A stretch of 64,000 bases of DNA, taken from positions 19,136 to 83,135 of the forward strand of contig DJVI01000009.1 in NCBI GenBank assembly GCA_002441125.1. The letters run 5' to 3'. Positions 25,910-34,199 of this stretch are shown here, one piece after another. Source of the stretch: Caldifarciminota bacterium UBA6260. Lineage in GTDB: Bacteria; Hydrothermota; 32-111. The position numbers and the translations under genes are program-made. Numbering within the stretch: position 1 is the first letter of the stretch; each line of letters starts with the position of its first letter. The notes beneath the pieces are model-generated. The model saw nothing but the letters and a program-made list of their open reading frames with translations. It had not been told where the DNA came from and searched no databases.

Positions 25910-27085
25910 ATGGCATTAATAGTAAAAAAATTTGGTGGAACATCTCTCGCAACCTGTGATCTTATAAAACATCTTGCAAAAAGAGTAGCTTCTGATATAA
26001 AGGCTGGAAACAAAGTTGTTGTCGTTGTTTCTGCGATGGGAAAAACGACAAACGAACTTATTTCTATGGCTAAATCTTTAACTTCAACACCTGATCAGAG
26101 AGAAATGGATATGCTTTTAACTGCTGGTGAAAGGATATCGATGGCTTTATTTTCAATGGCTTTAAACTCTCTCGATATAAAAGCTTACTCTTTCACAGGT
26201 TCTCAGGTAGGTATAATTACAACATCAACACATACTGATGCAAAAATAATAACTGTTAAGGGTGAAAGATTGCTCGAAGCTCTATCAAACGGAATAACTC
26301 CAATAGTTGCAGGATTTCAAGGTGTTTCATCAACAAAAGAGATTACAACACTTGGAAGAGGTGGATCAGATACTACCGCTGTGGCTATAGCTGCATTTTT
26401 GAAAGCGGATCTATGTGAAATCTACACTGATGTTGATGGAGTTTTCAGGGTTGATCCAAGGATAGTTCCAGAATCCAAAATAATAGATAAAATCCCTTAT
26501 GACCAGATGCTCTTAATGTCACATCTCGGTTCAAAAGTTCTACATCCAAGATCTGTTGAGATAGCGAAAAAATACAATATACCTATAGTTGTTAAATCAT
26601 CTTTTAATGAAGGAGAAGGTACTATGGTAACAAATATTGAAAATATAGAATCCACAAATGTAAACAGTATAAGTGTTAAAGATGATCTCGCTTTGGTGAA
26701 CATGAAAATTCAGGATATGGGACTTGTTAAATTGTTGAATGAAATAAATGATAAGGATCTTAAGATTGAACTTTTTATGACAAAAAGTCCGGAAAATATT
26801 TCATTAATCATATCACAGGATAAGGTCAATGAACTTTTATCTTTAGTTGAGAATTTTTCAAATTCTTTGAGTATAAGCAGTGATATATCTCTCATCTCAT
26901 TCATAGGTGAAGGGATAGCTGAAGACAAAAACATAATAAAAAATATAATCGATATCGTTTCAAAATATGACAAAGATGTTTTTGGAATTTTTACTAATAA
27001 AATTTCTTACACGATAGTTACAAAGAAAGCTTATAAAGAGAAAATTGTTAAAGAGGCAGGAAAAAGATTTGAACTTACAAAATAA
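25910..27085 (+). CDS. lysC: aspartate kinase
   Basis: A 391-residue monofunctional aspartokinase: VKKFGGTSLATCDLI, VVVVSAMGKTTNELI, LTAGERISMALFSMA, TLGRGGSDTTAVAIA and DVDGVFRVDPRIVP. The C-terminal ~125 residues hold the ACT-domain pair for feedback by lysine or threonine. It phosphorylates aspartate, first step of the aspartate family. Its ATG directly follows the dapL stop and no clear ribosome site is seen, so it may depend on coupling. Confidence 0.95.
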   Translation: MALIVKKFGGTSLATCDLIKHLAKRVASDIKAGNKVVVVVSAMGKTTNELISMAKSLTSTPDQREMDMLLTAGERISMALFSMALNSLDIKAYSFTGSQVGIITTSTHTDAKIITVKGERLLEALSNGITPIVAGFQGVSSTKEITTLGRGGSDTTAVAIAAFLKADLCEIYTDVDGVFRVDPRIVPESKIIDKIPYDQMLLMSHLGSKVLHPRSVEIAKKYNIPIVVKSSFNEGEGTMVTNIENIESTNVNSISVKDDLALVNMKIQDMGLVKLLNEINDKDLKIELFMTKSPENISLIISQDKVNELLSLVENFSNSLSISSDISLISFIGEGIAEDKNIIKNIIDIVSKYDKDVFGIFTNKISYTIVTKKAYKEKIVKEAGKRFELTK

Positions 27086-28046
27086 AAAAGCTAACATAGC
27101 TCTCGTCGGAGCGACGGGACTCGTTGGAGTTGAGTTTTTAAAACTTCTTGAGGAAAGGGATTTTCCTTTCAACATGTTGTATCTTTTTTCTTCCCAAAAA
27201 AGTGCTGGATTAAAGTTGAAAGTGAAAGGTAAAATTTATACTGTACGGGAGTTTGATAAGAATCTTTTTCAAAATATAGATATAGCATTTTTCGCTACAT
27301 CTGCTGAAGAGTCCAAAAAATACATATCCTTAATTAAAGATTTTAAAACTGTATCTATAGATAACTCCTCAGCTTTTAGATTGAAAAGGGATATTCCACT
27401 AATCGTTCCAGAAATAAATTTTGAAAATGTAAAAAAAACAACGAAATTAATAGCGAATCCAAACTGTTCAACAATACAACTCGTTTTGGTCTTGAAGAGT
27501 TTGTTACAGTTTGGACAGATAGATTCTATAAATGTCTCAACATATCAGGCGATTTCCGGAGCTGGAAGGGATGCTTTATCTACATTTTTTGAACAAGCAA
27601 AAGGTAAAAATAAAAAAGGTTCTCCAATATTTTACAACAACCTTATACAACATATAGGGAGTTTTAAGGGAGAATGGTGTGAAGAGGAAAATAAGATTAT
27701 AAACGAAACAAGAAAAATTTTAAACAAAAAGGATCTCAAGATCTCAGCAACAACAGTAAGAGTACCTGTTGTGAATTCACACACAGAGGTTGTGAATGTT
27801 GAGTTCAAAAATAATGTAAGTCTTGCAAAGATAAAAAGTGTTATAAATAAAACACCATACCTTATTCTTTTACCTGAAACTGATCCGATTTCTGTTTCTG
27901 GAACAAATTTGGTTTTCGTTTCAAGACTAAGGAAAGATAAATTTAGAGATAATGTGATTCATTTTATCGTTACAGCTGACAATTTAAGGATAGGTGCGGC
28001 TCTCAACGGTATAAAAATAGCGGAAAGGATCGTATATGAAAAATAA
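27069..28046 (+). CDS. asd: aspartate-semialdehyde dehydrogenase
   Basis: About 325 residues. NADP motif ALVGATGLVGVEFL, catalytic cysteine in ANPNCSTIQLVL, and GAGRDALSTFFEQAKG. Makes aspartate semialdehyde for DAP, threonine and methionine. The start is uncertain: no ATG exists near the domain. A TTG at 27069 has AGGCAGG 7 nt upstream and is preferred; a TTG at 27045 would add eight residues and a deeper overlap with lysC. Either way it overlaps lysC. Confidence 0.93.
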   Translation: MNLQNKKANIALVGATGLVGVEFLKLLEERDFPFNMLYLFSSQKSAGLKLKVKGKIYTVREFDKNLFQNIDIAFFATSAEESKKYISLIKDFKTVSIDNSSAFRLKRDIPLIVPEINFENVKKTTKLIANPNCSTIQLVLVLKSLLQFGQIDSINVSTYQAISGAGRDALSTFFEQAKGKNKKGSPIFYNNLIQHIGSFKGEWCEEENKIINETRKILNKKDLKISATTVRVPVVNSHTEVVNVEFKNNVSLAKIKSVINKTPYLILLPETDPISVSGTNLVFVSRLRKDKFRDNVIHFIVTADNLRIGAALNGIKIAERIVYEK

Positions 28047-29196
28047 AATACTATTTTTTATTCTTTTTTTATCAAGTTTACATCTCTTTTCATCATTTGA
28101 GGATGCTATAATAATAAGTGAGATAAATGTAGATTCAATAGATAAACCATCTTTGAGTTTGAATATAGATATTCCTTCAAAGGATATAATTTTTTTGAAA
28201 GATAGTTCAAAATTCACTTCAAAAATCGGTATAACTTTTACTTTTTTAAAAGATAATGATAATCCAATAGTTACAAGAAATGTTGATACTTCTTTCAGTT
28301 TCGATACTTTTCCATCATCTTTCGATACAGTAGTTTTGAAATTCAGAAACCTTAATTTTGAAGTTCCAGAACAAGCAAATAAAATATCGATAAACATTTT
28401 TGATAAACAGACCGATAGATCTAAAAGTTTTGTTTTCAAACTCGATATTCCCAAAGTACCCAAAACAGGTAATTACCTGAAAAGTTTTTCCATATTTAAT
28501 GGTAAAGATGGTACATTCTTCGCAAGAGATACAATAAAAATTGAGACAAACCTTGTAAAAAGAGAAGAAAAAAAAGGAAGTTTCAATGTATTGATAGTTG
28601 ATCAGACAGAAAGGATAGTTTACAAAAATAAATTCCCATCTTTTGGAATAAATGATACGCTTCTTATCTTTAAAGAACTTTATGGTGGGAAATACAAACT
28701 GAAAGTTGAATACATTGAAGATAACAAGATTACAAACTTCCTGACAAAGGATATTCTCATAAAATTTTCTTTTATGAACTCAGAGAGTGAATTTCAGGAT
28801 ATACTGAATGCACTCTCCTATATAGCGAAATGGGATGAACTTGATAGACTGAAAAAAGCTCCAAAAGAAAAAAGAGAAGAAGAATGGAACAGATTCTGGA
28901 TAAAACAGATTTCTGAACCTGTCATTACAACAAATATATCTTACTCTGAGTTTATGGAAAGATACAATTATTCGAACAAAAATTTTTCCGGATACAAAAA
29001 AGGTTACAGAACAGATTTTGGAAAGATATACATAATGTATGGGAAACCTGATGAGATAGAAAGACATCCATTCGATAAGGATAGTAAACCATATGAGATC
29101 TGGTATTATTATTCGAACAATATACATTTCATCTTTGTTGATGTTAACGGTTACGGTGAATATGTTTTACAAAATTATCTTGAACAGTTGAGGTGA
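28036..29196 (+). CDS. secreted GWxTD-domain protein (first copy)
   Basis: A 386-residue exported protein; signal peptide ILFFILFLSSLHLFSS. The N-terminal two-thirds is beta-rich. The C-terminal ~130 residues are the GWxTD domain: WNRFWIKQIS, then GYRTDFGKIYIMYGKPDEIE, with GYRTD in the place of GWxTD, and PYEIWYYYSNNIHFIFVD. The family is found mainly in FCB-group and related phyla; its role is unknown. It overlaps asd by 11 nt inside the lysine/NAD operon. Followed by a diverged second copy. Confidence 0.85.
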   Translation: MKNKILFFILFLSSLHLFSSFEDAIIISEINVDSIDKPSLSLNIDIPSKDIIFLKDSSKFTSKIGITFTFLKDNDNPIVTRNVDTSFSFDTFPSSFDTVVLKFRNLNFEVPEQANKISINIFDKQTDRSKSFVFKLDIPKVPKTGNYLKSFSIFNGKDGTFFARDTIKIETNLVKREEKKGSFNVLIVDQTERIVYKNKFPSFGINDTLLIFKELYGGKYKLKVEYIEDNKITNFLTKDILIKFSFMNSESEFQDILNALSYIAKWDELDRLKKAPKEKREEEWNRFWIKQISEPVITTNISYSEFMERYNYSNKNFSGYKKGYRTDFGKIYIMYGKPDEIERHPFDKDSKPYEIWYYYSNNIHFIFVDVNGYGEYVLQNYLEQLR

Positions 29197-29198
29197 AT

Positions 29199-30512
29199 AT
29201 GAGGGTTCTTAAATTTATGTTTGTTTTGCTATTTTCTATTAGTATTTTTTCTAACTATGATGTTTCTATAACTTCTTTTAAGGCAAAAGATAACATACAC
29301 CAGATTTTCTATGATATCCAATTCTATGCTAAAGATATAACATACAAAAATATTGATGGAAAGAATACCGGAATACTACACTTCAAAGTTTTCGTAAAAA
29401 ATATTGAAACATCACAGGAAATATTCGATGAATGGAATTCAAAATCCTATATATCACAGTCAGAACAGCTACACAGGGATATGTTTCTTCTCGATAGGGC
29501 TTCATTCATACTATCCCCTGCTAAGTATGAGATTAGAAGTTTAGTTGTTGATTCCTTTTCAAAGAAGGAATTCTCAAGGGTTGATACAATCAGTTTAAAA
29601 CCCTATGATAACATTCCATCAATATCAAACATACTTGTAGGATACACAGTAAAAAAAGATTCATTAGAAGGAAAATTTACAAGGAATGGATATTCAGTAA
29701 CTCCAAACCCATCTAAAATCTTTACTTTGGTGAATCCGCTCATATACCTTTATTTTGAAATTTATAATCTACATAACAAAGACTACACTATCGATTATCT
29801 AATCTACGACGAAAATGATTCTCTTGTTACTATAATAAATGGTGACAAAAAAATCTCTCCACAGTTTGATTTTGTAGTTAACAATTTTTTTAATACACTC
29901 GGTTTTAAAGATGGGAAATACAGATTGGATGTAAAAATAAAATATGATGACAAAGAAATTGTTTCATCGACGAATTTTGAAAAATTATCAAATCTTTACT
30001 CTGGTCAGGAATCCAAATACAATCTCACAGAAGAGGAATTGAAATACTACTCTTTAATCGATTATATAGCATCACCTTCAGAGTTAACACAATATCGTTC
30101 CTTAAAAGATCAAAAAGCAAAACACAATTTCCTTATAAATTTCTGGGAAAGAAGGGATAAAGATAAGACAAATGATAAATTGGAATCTTTGAAAGAATTC
30201 ATAACAAAAGTAAAATATGTCAGAAAAAACTTCTCTTCAGGTGGAGAGGATGGATACCTTTCAGCAAGGGGAAGAATTTATTTGAAATATGGCCCACCGG
30301 ATGAAACTCTTCTTGTCCCTATGAGTAAAGGAACAAAAAATTATGATTCATGGATATACTATTCTAAAGGTGGGATGCAATTTATATTTATGGATATTAA
30401 AGGATTTGGTAAATATGAACTTATATATACAAATGTTCTTGAGGAGGATATACCTCAGAATTGGTCTAATTATATTGATGATTACAATATAATACAATTC
30501 TATAGAAATTGA
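29199..30512 (+). CDS. secreted GWxTD-domain protein (second copy)
   Basis: A 437-residue paralogue of the upstream gene: signal peptide (LKFMFVLLFSISIFS), beta-rich body, and a C-terminal domain with NFWERRDKDKTND, GYLSARGRIYLKYGPPDE and YDSWIYYSKGGMQFIFMD. Here the name-giving motif has decayed to GYLSA, while the YGPPDE part is intact. The ATG at 29199 is chosen over the GTG two codons earlier because GAGG sits 7-8 nt upstream of it. Tandem GWxTD pairs suggest the two proteins act together in the envelope; no partner is known. Confidence 0.82.
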   Translation: MRVLKFMFVLLFSISIFSNYDVSITSFKAKDNIHQIFYDIQFYAKDITYKNIDGKNTGILHFKVFVKNIETSQEIFDEWNSKSYISQSEQLHRDMFLLDRASFILSPAKYEIRSLVVDSFSKKEFSRVDTISLKPYDNIPSISNILVGYTVKKDSLEGKFTRNGYSVTPNPSKIFTLVNPLIYLYFEIYNLHNKDYTIDYLIYDENDSLVTIINGDKKISPQFDFVVNNFFNTLGFKDGKYRLDVKIKYDDKEIVSSTNFEKLSNLYSGQESKYNLTEEELKYYSLIDYIASPSELTQYRSLKDQKAKHNFLINFWERRDKDKTNDKLESLKEFITKVKYVRKNFSSGGEDGYLSARGRIYLKYGPPDETLLVPMSKGTKNYDSWIYYSKGGMQFIFMDIKGFGKYELIYTNVLEEDIPQNWSNYIDDYNIIQFYRN

Positions 30513-30513
30513 T

Positions 30514-32085
30514 ATGAAAAACTTTGATATTATAGTTGTTGGCTCAGGAATCGCAGGTTTAACTTTCGCATTCAAAATAGCACCATATGTTAACAATGTT
30601 TGTCTTATTACAAAAAAGAGTATGGAGGATTCAAACACCAACTATGCTCAGGGAGGTATTTCAGCAGTATTTGGGGATGATGATTCTTTTGAACTACATA
30701 TAAAAGACACATTGGAAACAGGAAGATTTTTATCTCACAGGGACGCTGTTGAAATAATGGTTACCAATGGTCCAAGACTCGTGATGGAGTTAAAAGAACT
30801 TGGAGCGAAATTTGAAACTGATGAAAATGGTAAATTCAAACTCGGAAAAGAGGGAGGGCATTCAAGAAGAAGAATAGTTCATGCGGGAGATTATACAGGA
30901 TATGAGATAGAAAAGACATTGATAGAAAATATTAAAACATACAACAATGTTTTTATGCATACGAACCATTTCGTATGTGACCTTATTGTTGATGAGAACA
31001 ATCTATGCCAGGGAGTCTATGTTCTCGATGTTGAAAAAAATGAGATTGAGCCATACTTTTCACAGTTCGTTGTAATCGCAACCGGTGGATGCGGTCAGGT
31101 TTACAAATTCACAACGAATCCTATGATAGCAACTGGAGATGGAATAGCGATTTCATACTTAGCCAACGCAAAGATTGCAAACATGGAATTCTTTCAGTTC
31201 CATCCAACAGCACTATACAATTCTGAAGAGATGGGAAGATCTTTTTTAATATCTGAAGCTGTAAGAGGTGAAGGAGCATTTTTAAAACTGAAAGACAATA
31301 GACCTTTTATGCATAAATACAGTGAAAAAAAATCTTTGGCTCCAAGGGATATAGTTGCAAGAGCGATAGACACAGAGTTGAAACTTACAGGTGAAGATTT
31401 TGTATATCTCGATTTATCTCCTTTTACAGAAAAGAAGTTTAAGGAGAGGTTTCCTAAAATATATGAGAAATGTAAACAGATGAATATAAATGTTCCTTAT
31501 GAACCGATACCTGTTGTTCCAGCAGCGCACTATTCCTGTGGAGGTATTTGCACAGACACAAACGCAAGAAGTTCAATAAAAAATCTCTATGCTATCGGAG
31601 AGGTGGCTTGCACAGGTGTTCATGGAGCAAACAGATTGGCATCCAATTCACTCTTAGAAGCCCTCGTTTTTGCTGATCTCGCCTTCAGGGATGTAAGAGA
31701 AAAATTGAAGGAACCATTCGAAACAACAGTTCCCGGTTTTTACAGCCAACCAAGGCCAATTGATGATGAAACAAAAAATACTCTTATGGGAATTAGAAAA
31801 CAGTTGAAAGAGATAATGTGGAAAAAAGTTTCTATAGTAAAAACCGTAAAATCTTTAAAAGAGGCTGACGAACAGATAAACATACTTTCTGAAACTTTCT
31901 TCAGTCTTGAGAACTATAATAATGTCGAATATTTTGAAGTAAGGAATATGTTAATAGTTTCCAAAATAATAATCAATTCAGCTTTGAAAAGAAAAGAATC
32001 GAGAGGTTTACACTATGTAAAAGATTTTCCTGAAGAAAAAAATGAATATTTACATGACACAATCATTCAAAAGGAGGTTTTATGA
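30514..32085 (+). CDS. nadB: L-aspartate oxidase (or fumarate-dependent equivalent)
   Basis: A 523-residue NadB: FAD motif VVGSGIAGL, NYAQGGISAVFGDDDSF, HSRRRIVHAGDYTG, AHYSCGGICTDTNARSS and ANRLASNSLLEALVFADLA. It oxidises aspartate to iminoaspartate for NAD; in anaerobes fumarate is the usual acceptor. nadA and nadC are not in this window. Its neighbours lysC and asd use the same substrate, aspartate. Confidence 0.95.
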   Translation: MKNFDIIVVGSGIAGLTFAFKIAPYVNNVCLITKKSMEDSNTNYAQGGISAVFGDDDSFELHIKDTLETGRFLSHRDAVEIMVTNGPRLVMELKELGAKFETDENGKFKLGKEGGHSRRRIVHAGDYTGYEIEKTLIENIKTYNNVFMHTNHFVCDLIVDENNLCQGVYVLDVEKNEIEPYFSQFVVIATGGCGQVYKFTTNPMIATGDGIAISYLANAKIANMEFFQFHPTALYNSEEMGRSFLISEAVRGEGAFLKLKDNRPFMHKYSEKKSLAPRDIVARAIDTELKLTGEDFVYLDLSPFTEKKFKERFPKIYEKCKQMNINVPYEPIPVVPAAHYSCGGICTDTNARSSIKNLYAIGEVACTGVHGANRLASNSLLEALVFADLAFRDVREKLKEPFETTVPGFYSQPRPIDDETKNTLMGIRKQLKEIMWKKVSIVKTVKSLKEADEQINILSETFFSLENYNNVEYFEVRNMLIVSKIIINSALKRKESRGLHYVKDFPEEKNEYLHDTIIQKEVL

Positions 32086-32369
32086 ATATTAAAATCACAG
32101 GAAAACATTTGGAAATTTCACCTGAGATTAAAAATTTTATTGAGGAATCTTTAAAACATATAGAGAAATTTGAGCATAACGTTATGGATTGTGAAGTTAT
32201 TATAGAACTTAATGGTAGAAGGTATAAAGTTGAAATCGATGTTGATGTTAAAAAACATAGATTCGTCTCTTCGGATGAATCTTATGATCTTATGACATCG
32301 ATAGATAAAGCTATAGATAAAATGAAAACTCAACTTAAAAAGTTCGAGGAGAAAAAACATGACAGATGA
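32082..32369 (+). CDS. hpf: ribosome hibernation promoting factor, short form
   Basis: A 95-residue HPF/RaiA-family protein: MNIKITGKHLEISPEIKNFI, the CEVIIELNGRRYKVEIDVDV strand region and DLMTSIDKAIDKMKTQLKKF. Short HPF binds the 30S decoding region to make inactive 100S ribosomes in starvation. AAGGAGG precedes the ATG, which overlaps nadB by 4 nt. It lies before hprK and PTS-like genes, an association also found in other bacteria. Confidence 0.93.
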   Translation: MNIKITGKHLEISPEIKNFIEESLKHIEKFEHNVMDCEVIIELNGRRYKVEIDVDVKKHRFVSSDESYDLMTSIDKAIDKMKTQLKKFEEKKHDR

Positions 32370-33357
32370 AACAAAACATAAAAGTGAATTGACTGTTGAA
32401 GATCTTTTTAAAGATAACAAAGAAGAACTATCTTTGACCGTTGTTTCGGGAATTTTGGGAATGAACAATTTGATAAAGAGTAAAGAGGTAGTGAACGCTG
32501 GACTCGCTTTTGCTGGATACACAGAACATATTCAAAAAAATTCAATAGTTGTTGCTGGAGATGTTGAACTAAATTTTTTTAACAACCTTAACGGTTCTAA
32601 AAGAAAACTTTTTCTATCTTCAATTTTTGATAAAGGGTGTGCTGCCCTCTTTATTATAACAGAAAAGAAAATCCCAAAAATCATAAAGATCTTTTCAAAC
32701 AAAAAAAATATTCCCGTTATTACAAGTAACAGATCTATATACAGCACCACGAATAAACTCTCTCTCTACCTATCGAGTAAACTTGCAGAATCTGTAACAA
32801 AACATGGAACTCTCGTTGATATTTATGGAGTGGGAGTTTTACTTACAGGTAAAAGCGGAATAGGAAAAAGCGAATGTGCGCTGGACTTGGTTGACAGAGG
32901 ACATAGACTGGTAGCTGATGATGCGGTAAAAATATACAAAAGAGGTGAATATATCCTTATGGGAACAGGTATCGCACCAGATTCATCAATACAGTACCAT
33001 ATGGAAGTTAGAGGCGTTGGAATACTCGATATAGCCAAAATCTTTGGTATTAGAGGTGTTAGGTTACACAAAAGGATCGAAATTGAAATTAACCTTATTG
33101 AGTGGAAACCTGATACAGACATTGAAAGGGTAGGACTAAAAGAGGAAACATCAAACATCCTCGGTGTTGAAATACCTCTTGTAAAGATACCACTCTTACC
33201 CGGAAAGAATATTTCAGTTATTGCAGAGGTTGTAGCTTTGAACCATCTATTAAAAATTTCCGGTTACGATACAAGTAAAGTATTCAACGCTACACTTATA
33301 AAACTGATGCAGGAGAAAGCAAAAAAATTGGCAAGACTCGATGAGGATGAAGAATGA
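32359..33357 (+). CDS. hprK: HPr kinase/phosphorylase
   Basis: A 332-residue HprK. The N-terminal ~130 residues are the regulatory domain; the P-loop GKSGIGKS is at 164-171, the conserved His of KHGTLVDIYGVGV at 149, GHRLVADDAV follows, and MEVRGVGILDI is the HprK signature. It phosphorylates a serine on HPr. The HPr gene is not here. It overlaps hpf by 11 nt and EIIA by 4 nt. Confidence 0.94.
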   Translation: MTDETKHKSELTVEDLFKDNKEELSLTVVSGILGMNNLIKSKEVVNAGLAFAGYTEHIQKNSIVVAGDVELNFFNNLNGSKRKLFLSSIFDKGCAALFIITEKKIPKIIKIFSNKKNIPVITSNRSIYSTTNKLSLYLSSKLAESVTKHGTLVDIYGVGVLLTGKSGIGKSECALDLVDRGHRLVADDAVKIYKRGEYILMGTGIAPDSSIQYHMEVRGVGILDIAKIFGIRGVRLHKRIEIEINLIEWKPDTDIERVGLKEETSNILGVEIPLVKIPLLPGKNISVIAEVVALNHLLKISGYDTSKVFNATLIKLMQEKAKKLARLDEDEE

Positions 33358-33731
33358 TATTTGGAATATTTGCAGGTCATGGTGATTTCGCTTACGAAAC
33401 TGTTAAGAGTTGTGAAAGTATAATCGGAAATCAGGAGAACTATTCTGTAATCTCTAACAGAGATCTTTCAAATGAAGAGATATATAAAAATTTTGAAAAT
33501 ATAATTAAAAAACATTCCGAACATAAAGAATTTTTTATTTTCGTTGATTTTTACGGCTCATCCATTTCACTTCCAGCTATCAGAATAAAACAAAATTCAG
33601 AAAACAGTATAACACTCATTTTTGGCTACAATCTTCCAATGGTAATAGATTTTTTCCTTCACAGGAATAAACTGAAAGGTGAACAACTTTTTGAAAAAAT
33701 AATTGATGTTGGAAGGAAAGGTATAAGATGA
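33354..33731 (+). CDS. PTS EIIA component, mannose family
   Basis: A 125-residue EIIA-Man-like domain: FGIFAGHGDFAYETVKSC with the phosphorylatable His9, IGNQENYSVISN and FVDFYGSSISLPAIRI. In mannose-family PTS, EIIA passes phosphate from HPr to EIIB. There is no EIIC/EIID permease next to it, so it may be a regulatory phosphorelay. Overlaps hprK and EIIB by 4 nt each. Confidence 0.85.
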   Translation: MIFGIFAGHGDFAYETVKSCESIIGNQENYSVISNRDLSNEEIYKNFENIIKKHSEHKEFFIFVDFYGSSISLPAIRIKQNSENSITLIFGYNLPMVIDFFLHRNKLKGEQLFEKIIDVGRKGIR

Positions 33732-34198
33732 AAATATTAAGGGTTGATGACAGATTGATACATGGACAGATAATAGCTGGATGGATACCCACTTTCACTA
33801 TATCAAACATTATACTCATAAACGATTCTATACCTTTAGATATGTTACAGATCTATAAGAATATGCTTCCTGTTGAGATTAACCTGTTAATTTTTAACAT
33901 TAACGAAGTTGATAAGATTATCGATAAAAATTCTTCGATTTATCTAATAGAGAGCATCAAGTTATTAAAAAACAATTTGCAAAAATTTGAAAATATCTCT
34001 TTCGATCTTTTCAATCTTGGAGGTATGAGAAGTAAAGTTGATAAAGAAAAGATTTTAGACTTCATTTATATGGATAAAAATGACATTAACGATTTTTTTG
34101 AAACTATTAAAAATTTAAAATTTAAAAAAGTTAACGCACAACAGTTGCCAAATACACAATCTTTTGATATAAAGAGAATTCTTGAAAGAAGGAGTTGA
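33728..34198 (+). CDS. PTS EIIB component, mannose/fructose/sorbose family
   Basis: A 156-residue EIIB-Man: KILRVDDRLIHGQIIAGWI with the active His12, IILINDSIPLDMLQI and FNLGGMRSKVDKEKIL. It normally passes phosphate to the incoming sugar in EIIC/EIID, which are missing. The stop lies inside the ribosome site of the chemoreceptor gene that follows. Confidence 0.9.
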   Translation: MKILRVDDRLIHGQIIAGWIPTFTISNIILINDSIPLDMLQIYKNMLPVEINLLIFNINEVDKIIDKNSSIYLIESIKLLKNNLQKFENISFDLFNLGGMRSKVDKEKILDFIYMDKNDINDFFETIKNLKFKKVNAQQLPNTQSFDIKRILERRS

Positions 34199-34199
34199 G

